Positions 1 through 13,500 of a DNA stretch of 64,000 nt are shown here, piece by piece (the stretch's first letter is position 1; every line of letters begins with the position of its first letter). The DNA is from Aldrovandia affinis. Lineage: Eukaryota; Chordata; Actinopteri; Notacanthiformes; Halosauridae. The notes under the pieces are model-generated. The model worked only from the letters and a program-made list of their open reading frames with translations. It did not search any database and had not been told where the DNA came from. The position numbers and the translations under genes were made by a program. The stretch covers positions 5,575,839 through 5,639,838 of the forward strand of contig JAINUG010000055.1 of assembly GCA_029706075.1 (NCBI GenBank). The letters are read 5' to 3'.

Positions 1-717
1 CACAGTCACAGTCGTTCATGCTCATGCCACAGACCGACGGGATGTCCCACAGCTGCAGTCTGAAATCAGATTTCTCGTGCAACTCTGTGCGTCCCATTTT
101 GTGAATGAGACCTATAAACAAACTCGTAATGCAGTCTATTCATTTCACTTTTTTTGACCGTTGTCGGTAGCCACTCATTTGTTTATTCTGCGGTCATTTT
201 TGAAAAGCTCAATGTTTTCCCTGTAATCTGACAGTCCTTTAGTGTACAGAAACTCCTGCCAGAAACCATCTAGCTGGTGGCCCTTGTCCAAAAGTGTCCG
301 CTTTTGCTTTCCTTTTCTGTGCCATCTCCTGCGGAGTGGCCGCGCTCTCTCCGCGTGGCGCCACTGGCCTTGGAGCGGGAACGGCTCGTGGAATGGGGCG
401 AGTGAGTGCCTTCGGTGATAAGACGATCATTATCTTGGAACGAGTCCGGCTGTCCTCCTGGTTTCGAGAGTCGCTGAAACGGCATCTAAGTTTCGACAGG
501 TTTCCACGGCAACACGCAAACAGATAAACAAAGGCAGAGTTCAGAATTCCCCCTGCATATGTATCATCCGCCAATACTTTTTCAAATGACACAGGTGGGT
601 TGAAATGGATCTTTATTACATTTTTTTTTAATTTTTTTATTGTTTTGAAACCCAGGGGTAGTGTTTCATTTCACACGTCTGGTCTGGTATCCTCTCTAGC
701 AGAGGAGTGGTAGGTGC

Positions 718-970
<253 letters not shown>

Positions 971-1743
971 CACGCACACACACACTGGGTGGTGTGAACA
1001 CTATTGCTGCTTCAATCAGAGCACCAATATCAGGAAGGCGTAGGCCCTGTATGGCAAAGGTGGTGACTTTACGATAAGCAGTCTTGGCCTTTGTTCTAGG
1101 TGTGAAACTCACTCACGCCACTTCGCCTGCTTATCTTGTGAAGGTCTCCATGTAGCGGTTTCCCTGGTAGCTAGCGGTTACACAAAATGTATCGGTTTTT
1201 GGCGTTCATCCTTCATTCTCCTACTGTAAGGTATTTCCAGATGTCTGCCCTGGACCTGGGCCCGGTGTCTCGTGGAAGGTGGGGTTATCTTGGCCGAGGT
1301 CCATTAAGGACAATTATTCAAAGTTCTTAATGGAAGCTTGCCTTAACCACCCGCTTTTCCAAGACGCGGGCAAGTCTCCACGGATCACGCGCTCGCCTTG
1401 GGGCCTCTTGCCTCAAATCCCAAGAGGGGTGCAAAAACTGTGGGAAAGTGTTTGTGTAGGTGGGGTGTGCCTTCACGCTAATGACCCGTTTTACCTTCTC
1501 GTCCATTATGGACTTCCTGTCATTTCTCTCCTGGCTCCCTTGCACACTGGAGGGAGGCTTTACTTGCAGTGTGTCTGCAGGGTTGTCCCCTGGTTAAGGA
1601 GGACTTCGAGCTGCAGGCGAGAGGAACAATTCCCCCACGTCTGACAGCTCCTCTCTAGGCAACGGTAACACAGCGCCGTCGTCTGAACGGCCCGTTAAAT
1701 CTCTTTGTCCTCGGGTCTGAGGCCAGAGCGGAAGGTTGAGGGA

Positions 1744-1778
1744 TTGCGGGCGGGGGCGGGGGCGGGGGCCGGGTGTTA
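1744..1778. repeat. (GGGGGC)n tract, G-quadruplex candidate
   Basis: Four or more runs of three to five G separated by single C on the + strand, inside a GC-rich patch of intron 1. Confidence 0.8.
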
Positions 1779-3588
1779 AGAATTTTAAAGACGGAGACCG
1801 AAACAACGGGACAGTAATTCATCAGAGCGGTTACACGCTCGGCGGATCTGAACTGGGCTGTCTGCTGCGCAGCAAGACTGCTTGAATCCGAAATTCCCCC
1901 GTCTAGTTCCTCACTCTTGTTTCCGTTATTTCAGCGATATTGTTGGCCGCCCGCGAGGCCCATTGTCTTAAGAGGTTATTGATACATTTGAGGCGTTATC
2001 CGAGTCGCCCTTCTCCCCTGTGCGAGCAGACAAAGCAGCCCATTTCTCCCTGTTCTTAGTGTCATCCTGGCTGGAATACGAGGGTGGGGGGGTGGTTATG
2101 TCTTTATTTCCTTTCCTGCTGACAATGACACAGAAAAATGGCTTAGTTATTTTTGTTCTTATTTTTGGTTGTTTTGTAGGCCTGGTAAGCTGAAGCATAA
2201 ACATTAAACAAAAGGGAAAATTAAAGGATGAATGGGGGTGTGAAGCTGAAGCGGTCAGATGCCAGCCGTGCTGGTGTGGGAAAATGTCGAATTTGGAGGC
2301 AGACATAACGGCAAAGATTAAACAGTGCATATTTTGGAGGATTTCTTTGTGCCTTTTTCTTTTCTTCTTTCTCCTCATGCCACATAAACCCCTCTCCCAG
2401 ACATGGCCCTGGTGTGGTACCAGCTCGTTATTAATTCCCAATTTCCACTACCAGGCCATAAATTCCTTTTTTAATTAGTTGTTTTCAAATGACAATTTTT
2501 TTAATAAGTAGCCCATGAAGGCTGTGTCAATTTCTTTCTTTATTTAATTTTTTTGTGGCTAAATATTTGAGTGCGGAACTGTGACCATAAAAATACATTG
2601 CCTAATCTTGTCATAGTGGTGGTTGTTCTGTGCATTGGCAATGTACCAGACTATAAAGGAACAGTTGTTATTGTTATATATGTTCACTTTTTACAGTCTT
2701 CGTTTGCTTTAGTTGCTACAGCAACTGTTGGGGATTTCTCCACATTTGACCTCATTGTTTCACGTGGGGGATTTTTTGCATAATTTGGCAACCAGTGCTA
2801 TAAGGATAAGAACATTAGACGCTTATAAAGATCACATACCATTCGAGACTGAATAAACAGGTTCTCCATTGATAACCTGTTGCTTGCATTCCACTAGATC
2901 ACTTGCAAGGGATTCGGTTATCAGAGATCCATTAGCCTTTTCAAGGCTCGAAATTGAATAAAGCGCGAGTAGTGGCTAGCATGCAGGTCATGCTTTTAGG
3001 AAATTGTAAATCTGCTTGTCTCTCCAGTTCACGTCAAGCAATGCGTTTCACGGAGAACCATTATAAACAGAACAACTTGGTGGACACACAACCTTGTGGT
3101 ACGGATTTTTAATATGGGCGTTCGAACAAGATGCAGACTCTCCATCCACTCGGTTTTCTCCATGGTCTGCAGTGATTATGCACGTTGTAACTTCATGACT
3201 TTGAACGCAGAGATGAGCTTCATAGCTTGTGAAATTGAGCTTTAACTCACATTTCAGGTTTCTCTGATAGACCGTGCACAATTTGAATTTTAAAATTCTG
3301 GAATCGATACTCAATTGTAACGACTCATTTCTCGTCTTTGTTCACGTTCATTCAATGCTTAAAGCTAACCATGACAGTGGTTGGAGGGTAAAGGAACGCC
3401 ACTCCCCTATGATCCAAATCTGCACCCTAATTGGGTCATCGTGTTCTTAAACTACAGCCTGAGAACTGCTGTAGTAACCACACGACAACTTCTTTGAAAA
3501 TGGCACTATGCAGTATCAGTAATTAGTTTGATTCGATTCATTTGAATTCAAATTGATTGAAGGGGTTTAGGGGAAATTGTAATATAAT

Positions 3589-3732
3589 ATATGCCATTTA
3601 GCAGACGTTTTTATCCAAAGCGACTTAAAGTTGTTTGGGTTTTTTGTCAGTATGTGTGGTCCCAGTGGGAATTGAACCCGCAACCTAAGTGTTGCCAATG
3701 CCATGCTCTACCTACTGAGCCACACAGAACCA
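3589..3732 (-). mobile_element. tRNA-derived SINE, family 2
   Basis: Read on the minus strand it starts with a tRNA-like head: GGCTCAGTAGGTAGAGCATG (box A region) and GGGTTCAATTCCCAC (box B). It ends in the fish SINE tail, whose reverse complement reads TTTAGCAGACG. Two more copies lie at 29400 and 54160. Confidence 0.8.
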
Positions 3733-4439
3733 CAATTGGCCTGTGAAGTCCGTTTTACGTTTCTCTTCCCAGCGCTTAAGGTTTGGATTTAGGGTAGAGT
3801 TGGCAACTTCTCCCTTTATTGATTGAAGGGCAGGGCAGGTGGGGGCGGGGCTAAAGTGGATGTATCCTAGGAGGGGATCTGGTTGTGGTACACAGAGAGG
3901 AAGTCCTCACCCCCCCCTTCCCCAAGAATGTGGGCCCTTGATTCTGGCTGAGGGTGCAATTGTGCTGGCAGCGCCCCAATGCTCAAAGCGAAGTTATCTT
4001 GCGTGAATACATAAGCTTGCACCTACGCCTATGGCAATCATGGTCCAAGACCAAACACACACCATATGTGTGCAGCGCATCCAAAGTGTGTTGCCTTTCA
4101 TTTGGACAGTTCAGCTTAAATGGTTTTATTACGGTGGCTTTCCTTCATCGCGTTTGTTCGATGTTCCCTGTTGGGTTCGTTGAGTATATTTTACTATAGG
4201 AATGCGAGGCATGTGAGTTGGTGTGTGTGGGTCAGTCTCTGTAGTACAGGGATTAGTGACACTGAGCTCTCACTCTCTTACAGTTTTATTAGCATGACAA
4301 GCACACAACATTGCAGTGCCAAAGGATACAAATAATGGCACAGTCAACAGAAAATTATAACTATAATAATAATGTTATTGTTAAAGCATTAACAAATAAA
4401 ATAATGTATTTTCATATACAATATAATAACTTTTTTTTA

Positions 4440-4565
4440 AACACTCACTCTCTCTCGCTCTTTCTTTCTCAGACACTTTCTCTCTCACTTTCCTGCTCAC
4501 TCCCTCTCACCCATTTTCACACACTCACTCGTTCCCTCTCAAATCTCCTTGTCTCTGTATCCCTT
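4440..4565. repeat. CT/CA-rich simple sequence
   Basis: A low-complexity run of CTCTC and CACTC words in intron 1. Confidence 0.8.
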
Positions 4566-7262
4566 TCCTTAGCTGACCTTGCAGGAACAATGGTGTTGCC
4601 ATGACGATGACCTCATTCCTCTCCAAGGTCATCTGGAGTACTGGGGAGACATGTGTGCCAGAGCCTTGGATTGGAGGGGAGGGGGGGTCACGAACATGCC
4701 CACAGACACGTTGGCACTGCCGCACAAACTGCCCCGACACTCTCAGCCTCTCCAGTCACTCGCAGCATGTGGTAGAGGTCTCTTTCAAAGAAAAAACACC
4801 GTCTGAACTGGCGGTTCATTATAAAGTCGGATGTTTCGCTTGTTGAGGATTTTTATCCGAATTATAAACGCCAAAAGGAGGGCTCATGGCCACATTCTAC
4901 AGTCACGTTACGGCAGAGAATGTACTCCAAAACCTTCACTTATTCTGAGCAGCAGTTTTTGAAAAGGTCATATTTCCCAGATCTCCGCTGCCTGCACTCT
5001 TCGAGGTGGAAGGAAAGCAGGCGACTGCGGAATGAGAGGAGTGTGGTTTCACTAATGTTTCTGAATAGAGGTTGTAGAATTCTAAATTGCTCTGAATTGT
5101 GTGTTCGAAAATACTTAGAAATTGTTCCAGTATGCGAGTAAACATACTGTAGTTGCGTCGTGTGTGCGTGCGTGCACTCTTTCTACACAAAGATGAACGA
5201 GATGGATTACAGACATCTTGTACTAGTTCACTGCATCTGATACTAAATCGTCAGACTAGATCAACAGTGCGGTTTGCAAAGGATGCTGGGAGAAGGGTTA
5301 CGCTTTGGCTTTTGACAAGCATATAACACCTTCTACACCAAGTCTTTGCAATTGCCCAGTTTGGAAAAACTTCTGTCCTGTTGCTTAAGTGAGGTTGTAT
5401 TTTTTTATTTTACCAGTCCGTGTAGTCAGTCGCCATTGCCCTTTTTAAAGAGACTCTGGGAGAGGGTTTCCCACTGGGTGCCCAGTCTGCAGGGTCTGCT
5501 GACGGAAGGATGGGCTTACCGCTGTCTGGCAGCCCCCCTCTCACCCCTGTCCCCTGGCCCTGCCAGGGAATTCCTGGCTCCCGCGCTGTGGTTGAGAAAG
5601 CTGTCTCCGTTGTCACCGGGTCATGTGGACATAACGATGTGTAAATCTCTCTCACACACACACATCGGAGAGGGGGTTGGGGGGTCACTGCCTTGTTCAG
5701 CATGGTCTGCTGTGCCAGCTCCGTTTTGGACCGATGCCAGGACCGTATTTCACATTTGGGCTGCCCAAACATTTCTCTCCTCCTCCTTCTCCAAGGAGTC
5801 TTGCTGTCCAGGGTCTCTCTGTCTAGTGAACCGGTCAGAGTTAAGGGTGGGGTGGGATGGGATGGATGAGGGGGGGGGGACTCAGTCCCAGTCCCAGTCC
5901 CATGTTCAATTCAGTCAATTTAGGAAATTAATTGGAAATTCAATTTAATTGGCAAGTCCTCATAAAACATTATGGGCATTTTGTTTACATTGACCACCAC
6001 CCCCCACAACATGCGTGCATGTCCGATGGAGCACACCATTAACTAGAGTTTGAATATACTGTACATGTATATTATTTTATTTTATTTTGTTTAACGGATG
6101 AACTCCAGTTAATGTGCTCCATCAGAAATGGATGCAGGCAAGTCATAGTCCCCAGGGGCACGGGGGTCCTGTTCTGTTTTTAGAACAGGGCCCTTGTTTT
6201 TCCCTTTCTGGTGATCTCTCGCACGTTTCCTCTGCCCCCCCGGCCTTCACACCGAGGCTTTTTCGCTGCCCTGCCCGTATCTGCCGGCACTGTGGGCCAA
6301 AGATCAGCTACGCGCCTCATTGTTTTGAACTCGCTCTCAGGATGTTTGTGGGAGTTGGCTGATAATGGCACACAGAGGGGGGGGTGGAGGGGAGAGCGCA
6401 CATGTACACCCTGCAGCTCATGAGCAGGATGTAGGAGAGGGGTGGGACCGGGGTCCTGCACCACTGGGACGGACGGATAGGATGAATGTTCAGAGTGGAC
6501 TCTTGCAACAGGCCACACTGTTCTAGAATGCTGGCCTGGTGACGCTAATGTGTTCTAGAACTCTCCCATCACTGATATCTGGAATAGAGACGTATACAGT
6601 TTTGAAAAAATGTTATGTACCAAAAATGTCTTGATGTTTTGCAAACTGTTAGTTAATCGGGTCATTGCTACGAATGGTTGGCACACATCGCATGAGCGTT
6701 CGTCATATCTTAAATGGCAGCTAAAGTGGTTCTCGCCCAGATACACATAGCTGGACTGGAGTGCCTGTCTCTGAGCCCTGCATGAAATCTACAGCCCGCC
6801 AGGAAAAGAATCATGTGTTTTGTCTGCTGCTCATGTTGCATTTTTAGAATATCAGTAAGCGCAATAAGCACTGACCAGTGAAAATGATTTTTAGATATCG
6901 CCCATCGCCTCCCTTCGGTCAAGTAAGCCAAGGTCAGGATCTGGAGAGTTGAGGGTGGCTGTTGATTGTGTGCTACATTACACAGTGTGCTATGGCCACA
7001 ATCCAGACTCGATTGCATGGTACAGTCTAGCACCGCGAAAGGTCACACTAACCAGCCCTACACGGCCAACAGATAAACAGCCTTATTAAGATATTTTACC
7101 AGTTTCTTGAGACAGCCTGTCAGAGGAATCAAAATGCATTTTGGGACAAAACGGAGAACGCTACCGTGCGCTTCAATGGAATTTATCACGGCCGAAGGAT
7201 CCAAGTTTCAGGGTGACTGACAAACTGTCCTTCTGTATGTATGACCCCCCCTGCCCGTGCAG

Positions 7263-7511
7263 ACAGCAAAGCCATTGTGGACGGGAACCTGAAGTTGATC
7301 CTGGGGATGGTGTGGACCTTGATCCTGCACTACTCCATCTCCATGCCCGTGTGGGAGGACGAGGACGACGAAGACGCCAAGAAGCAGACGCCCAAGCAGA
7401 GGCTGCTGGGATGGATTCAGAACAAGGTGCCCGACATGCCCATCAACAACTTCAGCCGCGATTGGCGGAGTGGCAAGGCGCTGGGGGCGCTGGTGGACAG
7501 CTGCGCTCCAG
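7263..7511 (+). CDS. flnc: flnc exon 2: end of CH1, linker, start of CH2
   Basis: Starts in phase 1 after CCCGTGCAG and ends in phase 1 before GTAAGA (249 nt). It encodes [15 protein letters not shown] and LHYSI of CH1, the acidic linker [12 protein letters not shown], then [15 protein letters not shown], where CH2 begins, up to GALVDSCAP. These are hallmark actin-binding residues of filamins. Exon 1 must precede it upstream of the window. Confidence 0.97.
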
Positions 7512-10500
7512 GTAAGATGGCTGCCGCTGCTGGGCCTCTACCCCGTTACAAGCGTTTAGCAGACGCTCTTACGTCTGCCTCTCTGTGTAAGTCACTGTGA
7601 CGAGTGACTTGCACAGTTTACCTTTCTTTACATACAATCCATTTGGAGCTGGATATTTTACTGAAGCAATTCAGGTTAAGTACCTTGCACATGGGTATAA
7701 TGGCAGTGCCCCACCTGGGAATTGAGCCTGCAACCTCAGTTGTGCAGCCTGTGTTACAAACTCAGCTCTCGAACCACTATACTACACTGCCACCCTGTGA
7801 TACACATGCATGGTGTAAATAGCTGTGTTGCATAATGACACATACTATCGGCAGTGTAGCGAATGTCTTGGAAACTTTACTGCTCACTGTCTGACCTCTT
7901 CTGTATGCACTTTAGTCGTCTAGGTTGCTAGACGACTAAACATAAATGCAGGTGGCAGCGTAGCATAACCGTGACGGAACTGGGCTTATGACTCAGGAGG
8001 TTGCAGGTTTGTGTCACAGGTGGGGCACTGCCGTTGTACCCTTGAGCTAGGTACTGAACCTGAATTATCCAGCTGTACAAGTGGATTGTATGTAAAGGGG
8101 GAAAAATGTAAGGTCTATAAGTCCCTCTGGATGAGCTGACTAAATGGCCTAATGAACAAATGTAAATGTGTTTTTATAGGCTTGTGTCCGGACTGGGAGA
8201 ACTGGGACCCAGTGAAGCCGGCGGACAATGCCAGCGAGGCCATGCAGCTGGCTGACGATTGGCTGGGAATCCCTCAGGTGAGCGGGAAACGCCACAGCGC
8301 ACTCCGTCTGCTCGAGTGTGGGTTAGCAGAGCCATAGTCTCAACTCCAGCCTTCCTGGCCTAGGCTCCCGGCAATCTGATTGGTGCCAGCAGGTTTGCGA
8401 TGGTGAATTTGACTGGCTGGTTGTGGTTTATCATTTCAGGCACCCACTATATTGTGGGATGCGTCAGAAGTAGCAACTGATCCATTGGTTTATTACAGAC
8501 CGAACAGATCTGTGCTGAACAGATTAAGTTATTAAGTGCCATTTCTGTCACTTTTCAGCTAATAATATTGCCCTGTGACTACCGTCTATGTAACACACTA
8601 CACAGGTGTAGAGTTCACTCTGTAGCCATTTCAGCCCTGGTGATGCAGGTTTTGAAGGTGGGAGCAGGCGAATGAATCGTGAATTGAAGGCTCTATTTGC
8701 CTTCCAGGAGGTTACCAGGTGTTTAAAAGTCAATTCGCAGCACAGATTAAACACGCCACATGCCCCAAATCAGTTTATGCAAACAGGAAGGCGGGCCCCT
8801 CCTAGTTGTGCTACTGTTATGGATAGAGAGCGGCCACACCTAAGGTGCTTATCACTAGGTGGGAGGCTCAAGTACTGGGTTGCTCAAGTACTGGGTTACT
8901 CCACCTTCGGCCAGTGGTGTGTGTGTGTGTGAGCTGCCACGTGAATGTCCACTACAGAATGTGATGCCCCCCCCTGTAGAAGCAGTAAGGGTGTGACTTT
9001 GGTCTTTAGCTCAGCGGGATGATCATGTCCCTTGTTATGTGGAGTGGCCGGCTAGGGCCATGGTTAGAAACCCACAGTACCCCCATTTCAGTGGTGCCAG
9101 TGACCCGGATAATACGACTGATGCCTATTGGTCGGCTGAGGTTGCCGCAGGAATGTAGAGAGGGGGGAATGAAGCGGAGTTCAGACGTCAGTTGGCACAT
9201 GAGTGTCCACCACATCTGACTGTGACGTCAGGGGAAGCGGTAAGGGTATGATTAGTTCCCTTGGCCAGAGACCTTGGCCTTTGGCTTTAACACATCATTT
9301 CTCTTGATGTTCCATGTGCTTATGTTGTGTGACGGTCCCCAGACCCAAAAAACAAAAACATGCATGCAGCAGAATAAGCGTCTCTCCAGTGACATTGCTC
9401 CACAGATTAACATGCCACCCCCCCACTGCCCCTCCTGGTGTGTCTAGGTCATCGCCCCAGAGGAGATCATCGATCCCAGCGTGGACGAGCAGTCTGTCAT
9501 GACCTACCTGTCGCAGTTCCCCAAGGCTAAGCTGAAGCCCGGTGCGCCCCTCAAACCCAAACTGAACCCCAAGAAGGTCCGGGCCTACGGTCCAGGTATG
9601 GTACCGCCCCTCCAAGCATGCACTTTGTATTGTAACCACAGTCCAATTCCATTCCACAATTTTATTTTTGTTCATTTGCAAAATTCACCCACTGTCCTCA
9701 CTCCCCTGAAAGACCCGGATGTTGTCAACCCCTCCCATTTCGAGGGCAGGTCCGGTTTCGTCCACGTTTCCACAGAGTTGGACAAGTTGTGAGGGAGCCA
9801 TCTCATTCGCTCGTTATTCTCACACGTATGACATAGAAAAAAATGTCGTATGGAGTCTGCCTCTCAGGAGTGAAGGGTGGGAGGGAGCCACTGAGCCAAT
9901 GGAATTGGCCCTGTGTCTGTCTGAAACTTATAATTATTTCATTGGTAACATTTTAGGGTTGCAAGATGTAAACCCAGGATATTTCAACCTCTAGTCCTGG
10001 AGGACCAAAGTTTCTGCAGAGTTTCCTTTGTTTGTGGTTTCCTTTCAATCAGCAGCCAATATCAACCTTTAAAACATGGCATGTGGACTCTTTAGCCAAT
10101 AACTGATTTAAACTAAGCACTAAGCACTAAGTGCTGGAACGCACCGAAAAACTAGCAGATACTGTGGCCCTCCAGGACTGGAGTTTGAGATCCCTGATAA
10201 GTATGCTACCTTGGGGGATGTGCCCCCGCTACCTGTTAAATTGTTGCTTTCCCGTACGATAACATATACATTATGGAAGTGCCTACATTGCTTTTGGCAT
10301 CATGTGATCACTCGAGATGCACATACCACAACTGTCAAAACGTTTATTTGTTTCGCCCACGACTGACACTGTGTTGTCACAGTAATGACCGGGAAAGTCC
10401 AAGTAACAAAATGTTGTATGAACTAACGAGAGGTGCCATTGTGTTTGGACTGTGTGTCTCCAGCCAGTTGTTGCTATGTACGTTACTAAGGTGATGACTC

Positions 10501-13500
10501 TGCACTTTTCTAGCATATAGCATCGATCTCGTGTGCTGGCACCACGATGAATCGACTGTAATGCGCGAGACACTAGATGCACCGTCGATGCTGGTTTCAG
10601 CATCTCCCCAAAATGGCAGTGTAAGGTTTACCTCACCGAGTGCTTATTTCCCCCTGTGGTCCAGGTTTTAAAAACAAGGGGTACTATTTCCAAACAGGCG
10701 ATGAACTAATACACCGGCTCATGAGTCTAATCTACCGTAGCAAAAGTAACTTTGTAGCCTGTGTATCTTTCATGTCTCCTGTGACCTGCTGTTTAGCTTT
10801 TGCCTCTTGATACTTTTAAAAATGGGGTTAATCCCCGAGGTCAGATTACAGCAGAAGAGGTGCTGAGACAATGAGATGTGGTCTCCGAAAGATTGAGGTC
10901 TGACTCAGTAGTCCTTCAGAGAGTTGGGTTTTTTTGGGGGGGTTTTTTGGTGAGTGTTGAGCATTTGGGGTCATCCCTATGTTCCCACAGCCCTATGTTC
11001 CCCCATTTCTAAGAAATGTTCCCCCCATCAAAATTAGGCCCTATGTTCCCCCAGCCCTATGTTCCCTCAGGCCTACATCCCCACAGCACAGGTATGGCCA
11101 TTCCTAATGCACATAACGTGTTGTTGCCCCCTTAACCCGTGCCCCCCAAAAGACCCCCCCTCCCCCATCGTATTGCTGCAGTAATAGTGATCATCTTGGT
11201 TTCAGAGAGCTGTCTTTATTTAAGAACAAGGAACATTATACATATTTAGGAACATAGGGCTGTGGGAACATAGGGCATAGACACGCTCCCGGGCATTTCT
11301 CCTTCACTGGGACACACATGAAAATGGCAGACTTTTTGTGTGTGTCTGTGTGTCTGTCTGCACATACATGTGCAGATCCATGAATTTATGTGTATACATG
11401 TGCTTGTGTGCTTCTGTTTGCCTGTGTCTGTCTGTCTGTCTGTACTCCATGGCGTCTGGAACAGCAGGTTTGGGGTGTACTGCAAGCCTTCTCACAACTG
11501 AGCGCTGCACCAGCCGTGTGGCTCCTGCTATTGGAGAGAATACCTGACTGAGAGGTCTGGCTTAGCAGGCCACCCCAGATCCTGACCGTAGTCCAGACCG
11601 CCACAAAAGCTCATTATTTTGATCAGTGAATCGATTGTGTTTGACACGTCAAAGGAAGGGGTGGAATCGTAATCCAAGCAGCATCTTGCCAAGGTAATCA
11701 CTGTGCCCCATTGGTGTCAGATTTGCACTTGATTAGTACTAATTTCCCTCTAAACTAAGGTACCGGTCAGTCTAGAGAACCTCCGTGCCTGCTCCACTGG
11801 GATGTAGGAAGGGAAGATTTATAACCCAAAAGTGTTTAACTGACTAATGTGAGCTTTCAATTGAAAATATTTTTGGCTTGAAAAATCGAATGTCTGGCCT
11901 AAAAAAAAAAAAAAGGCTGTTCCTTGGATTTCTGTGGAGAGGGTTGTTCTTTATTCAGACGTTTCCTGAAGTTCAGAGAGGTTGGTTTGCACGTTTAGTA
12001 GTGTATGATTATTAAGATATTTTAAAAAATCGCTTAAGGTTTTCTTTCTTGCCTCCTTTGAGGTCAGCAAATAAGAATAATAATTCAGCCTCCTGATAGC
12101 TAGTGCAGTCTGAGCCTTACAACCCGGGTTCGAATCCGTGCTGTGTCATTGGCTGACAGTCAAATTGGCTTAGTTCAGGCTACTGGCCGCGGATAGGGTG
12201 TGTGTAGGTTGGTCAGGGATTTCCTCATCTCCCGCTCTCAGACACCCTGCGATTTGTCAGGCGTCTGCGACTTCCTCGGACGGCGTCAGTGGGGCAGCGC
12301 ATACCCTCCAATTAGCGCCCACCTCGCTGTGGTGCACTGTTGGACTTGTAGCATGAAATATAGCCGTTCGTTGCGTGTGTGTGTGTCTCGGAGGATTGCG
12401 TTCGCCTTGCCTCAGCGCTCCTGGCCGAGTGCGGCGGTTGTCATGGTGAGACGAGCCTAACGTACGATTGGCGGTTCCAAAAAGAGGGATTTAAAAGGAG
12501 GGAAACACCCCATGCTTCTATTCCCTGTCCATGGGAACCGTTTGGTAGGTACCAGGAACACAATGTGAGGAAGTATCTGTTCATCAACCACAACAATAGA
12601 GTCCCCAGCCTGATTGGTATCTGGTCATTAGAAACATACAGGGACTCGCTGAGCTGTGGAAACACGTTGTTTTCCATGCTTGGAGCAGCAGGTCTGATTC
12701 ATTTAACATCCTGCATCCACATGCTGTGGAGCATGACTCTTGATGTTTGCACTTCCTTTTTCCCCCAGAGAGGAGGAGGAAGTGATGCGCTACATTGTTA
12801 TATTCTTTCCATCCAGTTGTCCACATGCTTTTCAAGCGTGGCTTTGATGCCTGCTTTTTTACTGTGTTTTTCTGAAGTGGAAACCGTGCATAGCTTTAAA
12901 AAAAAATACTTGTGCAGAATGCTACAAATCGCTTTCCCATCATGCACTGCAGTAACATAGGTGTGTCCCATGTCTGTGTGCAAAGCCCCAGCCCCCTTTT
13001 TTGTTCTTTTTTTGGGGTTTCTCACGCACCTGCGCCCCCTGTGGTCTGCCCTCAGGAATCGAACCTGTGGGAAACCGTGTCCTGCGACCTGCAATCTTCA
13101 CCGTGGACACCTTCAGCGCCGGTCAGGGCCTGGTGACGGTCTATATCGAGGACCCTGAAGGCACCAGAGAGGAGGTTGGTCCGTTCGTTGCCGAGACGAC
13201 TGTCACTTGCTTTTTGTTAGACACAAAACGCGGCTGCAGTCACAAACACCTGAATGGAAAATGAACAGAAGGGCTGCCTGTGACTTTGAAAAGAAAATTT
13301 ATTAAAAAAATACCCTCAAGGTAAAATGTCATTGGCTTTTTTCCAAGATTGGCCGGGATTGTTTTGAGATCAACCGTCACTTGTCAGGGGACCTAATAGT
13401 GTTTCATTTCAATCAGTTTAGGAAATTGACTGCAAATGAAGTTCATGAGTTGAGGAAAAACTGCCCATAATGTTCTCTGGTGAACATTAGAAATTGGTGA

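Larger units (their letters stand above)
9596..13055 (+). other. flnc intron 4
   Basis: 3460 bp. It holds two palindromic elements (9990 and 10975), a CTGT/TGTG-rich stretch (11335-11445) and a SINE-like segment (about 12085-12470). No coding potential is recognised. Confidence 0.7.

Noticed and set aside
239..592. 117-codon minus-strand open frame near the window start
   Set aside because: No recognisable domain, overlaps frames on the other strand, and lies in intron 1; chance ORF.
5346..5948. 200-codon plus-strand open frame in intron 1
   Set aside because: Low-complexity composition, no filamin or other domain, no supporting splice structure.
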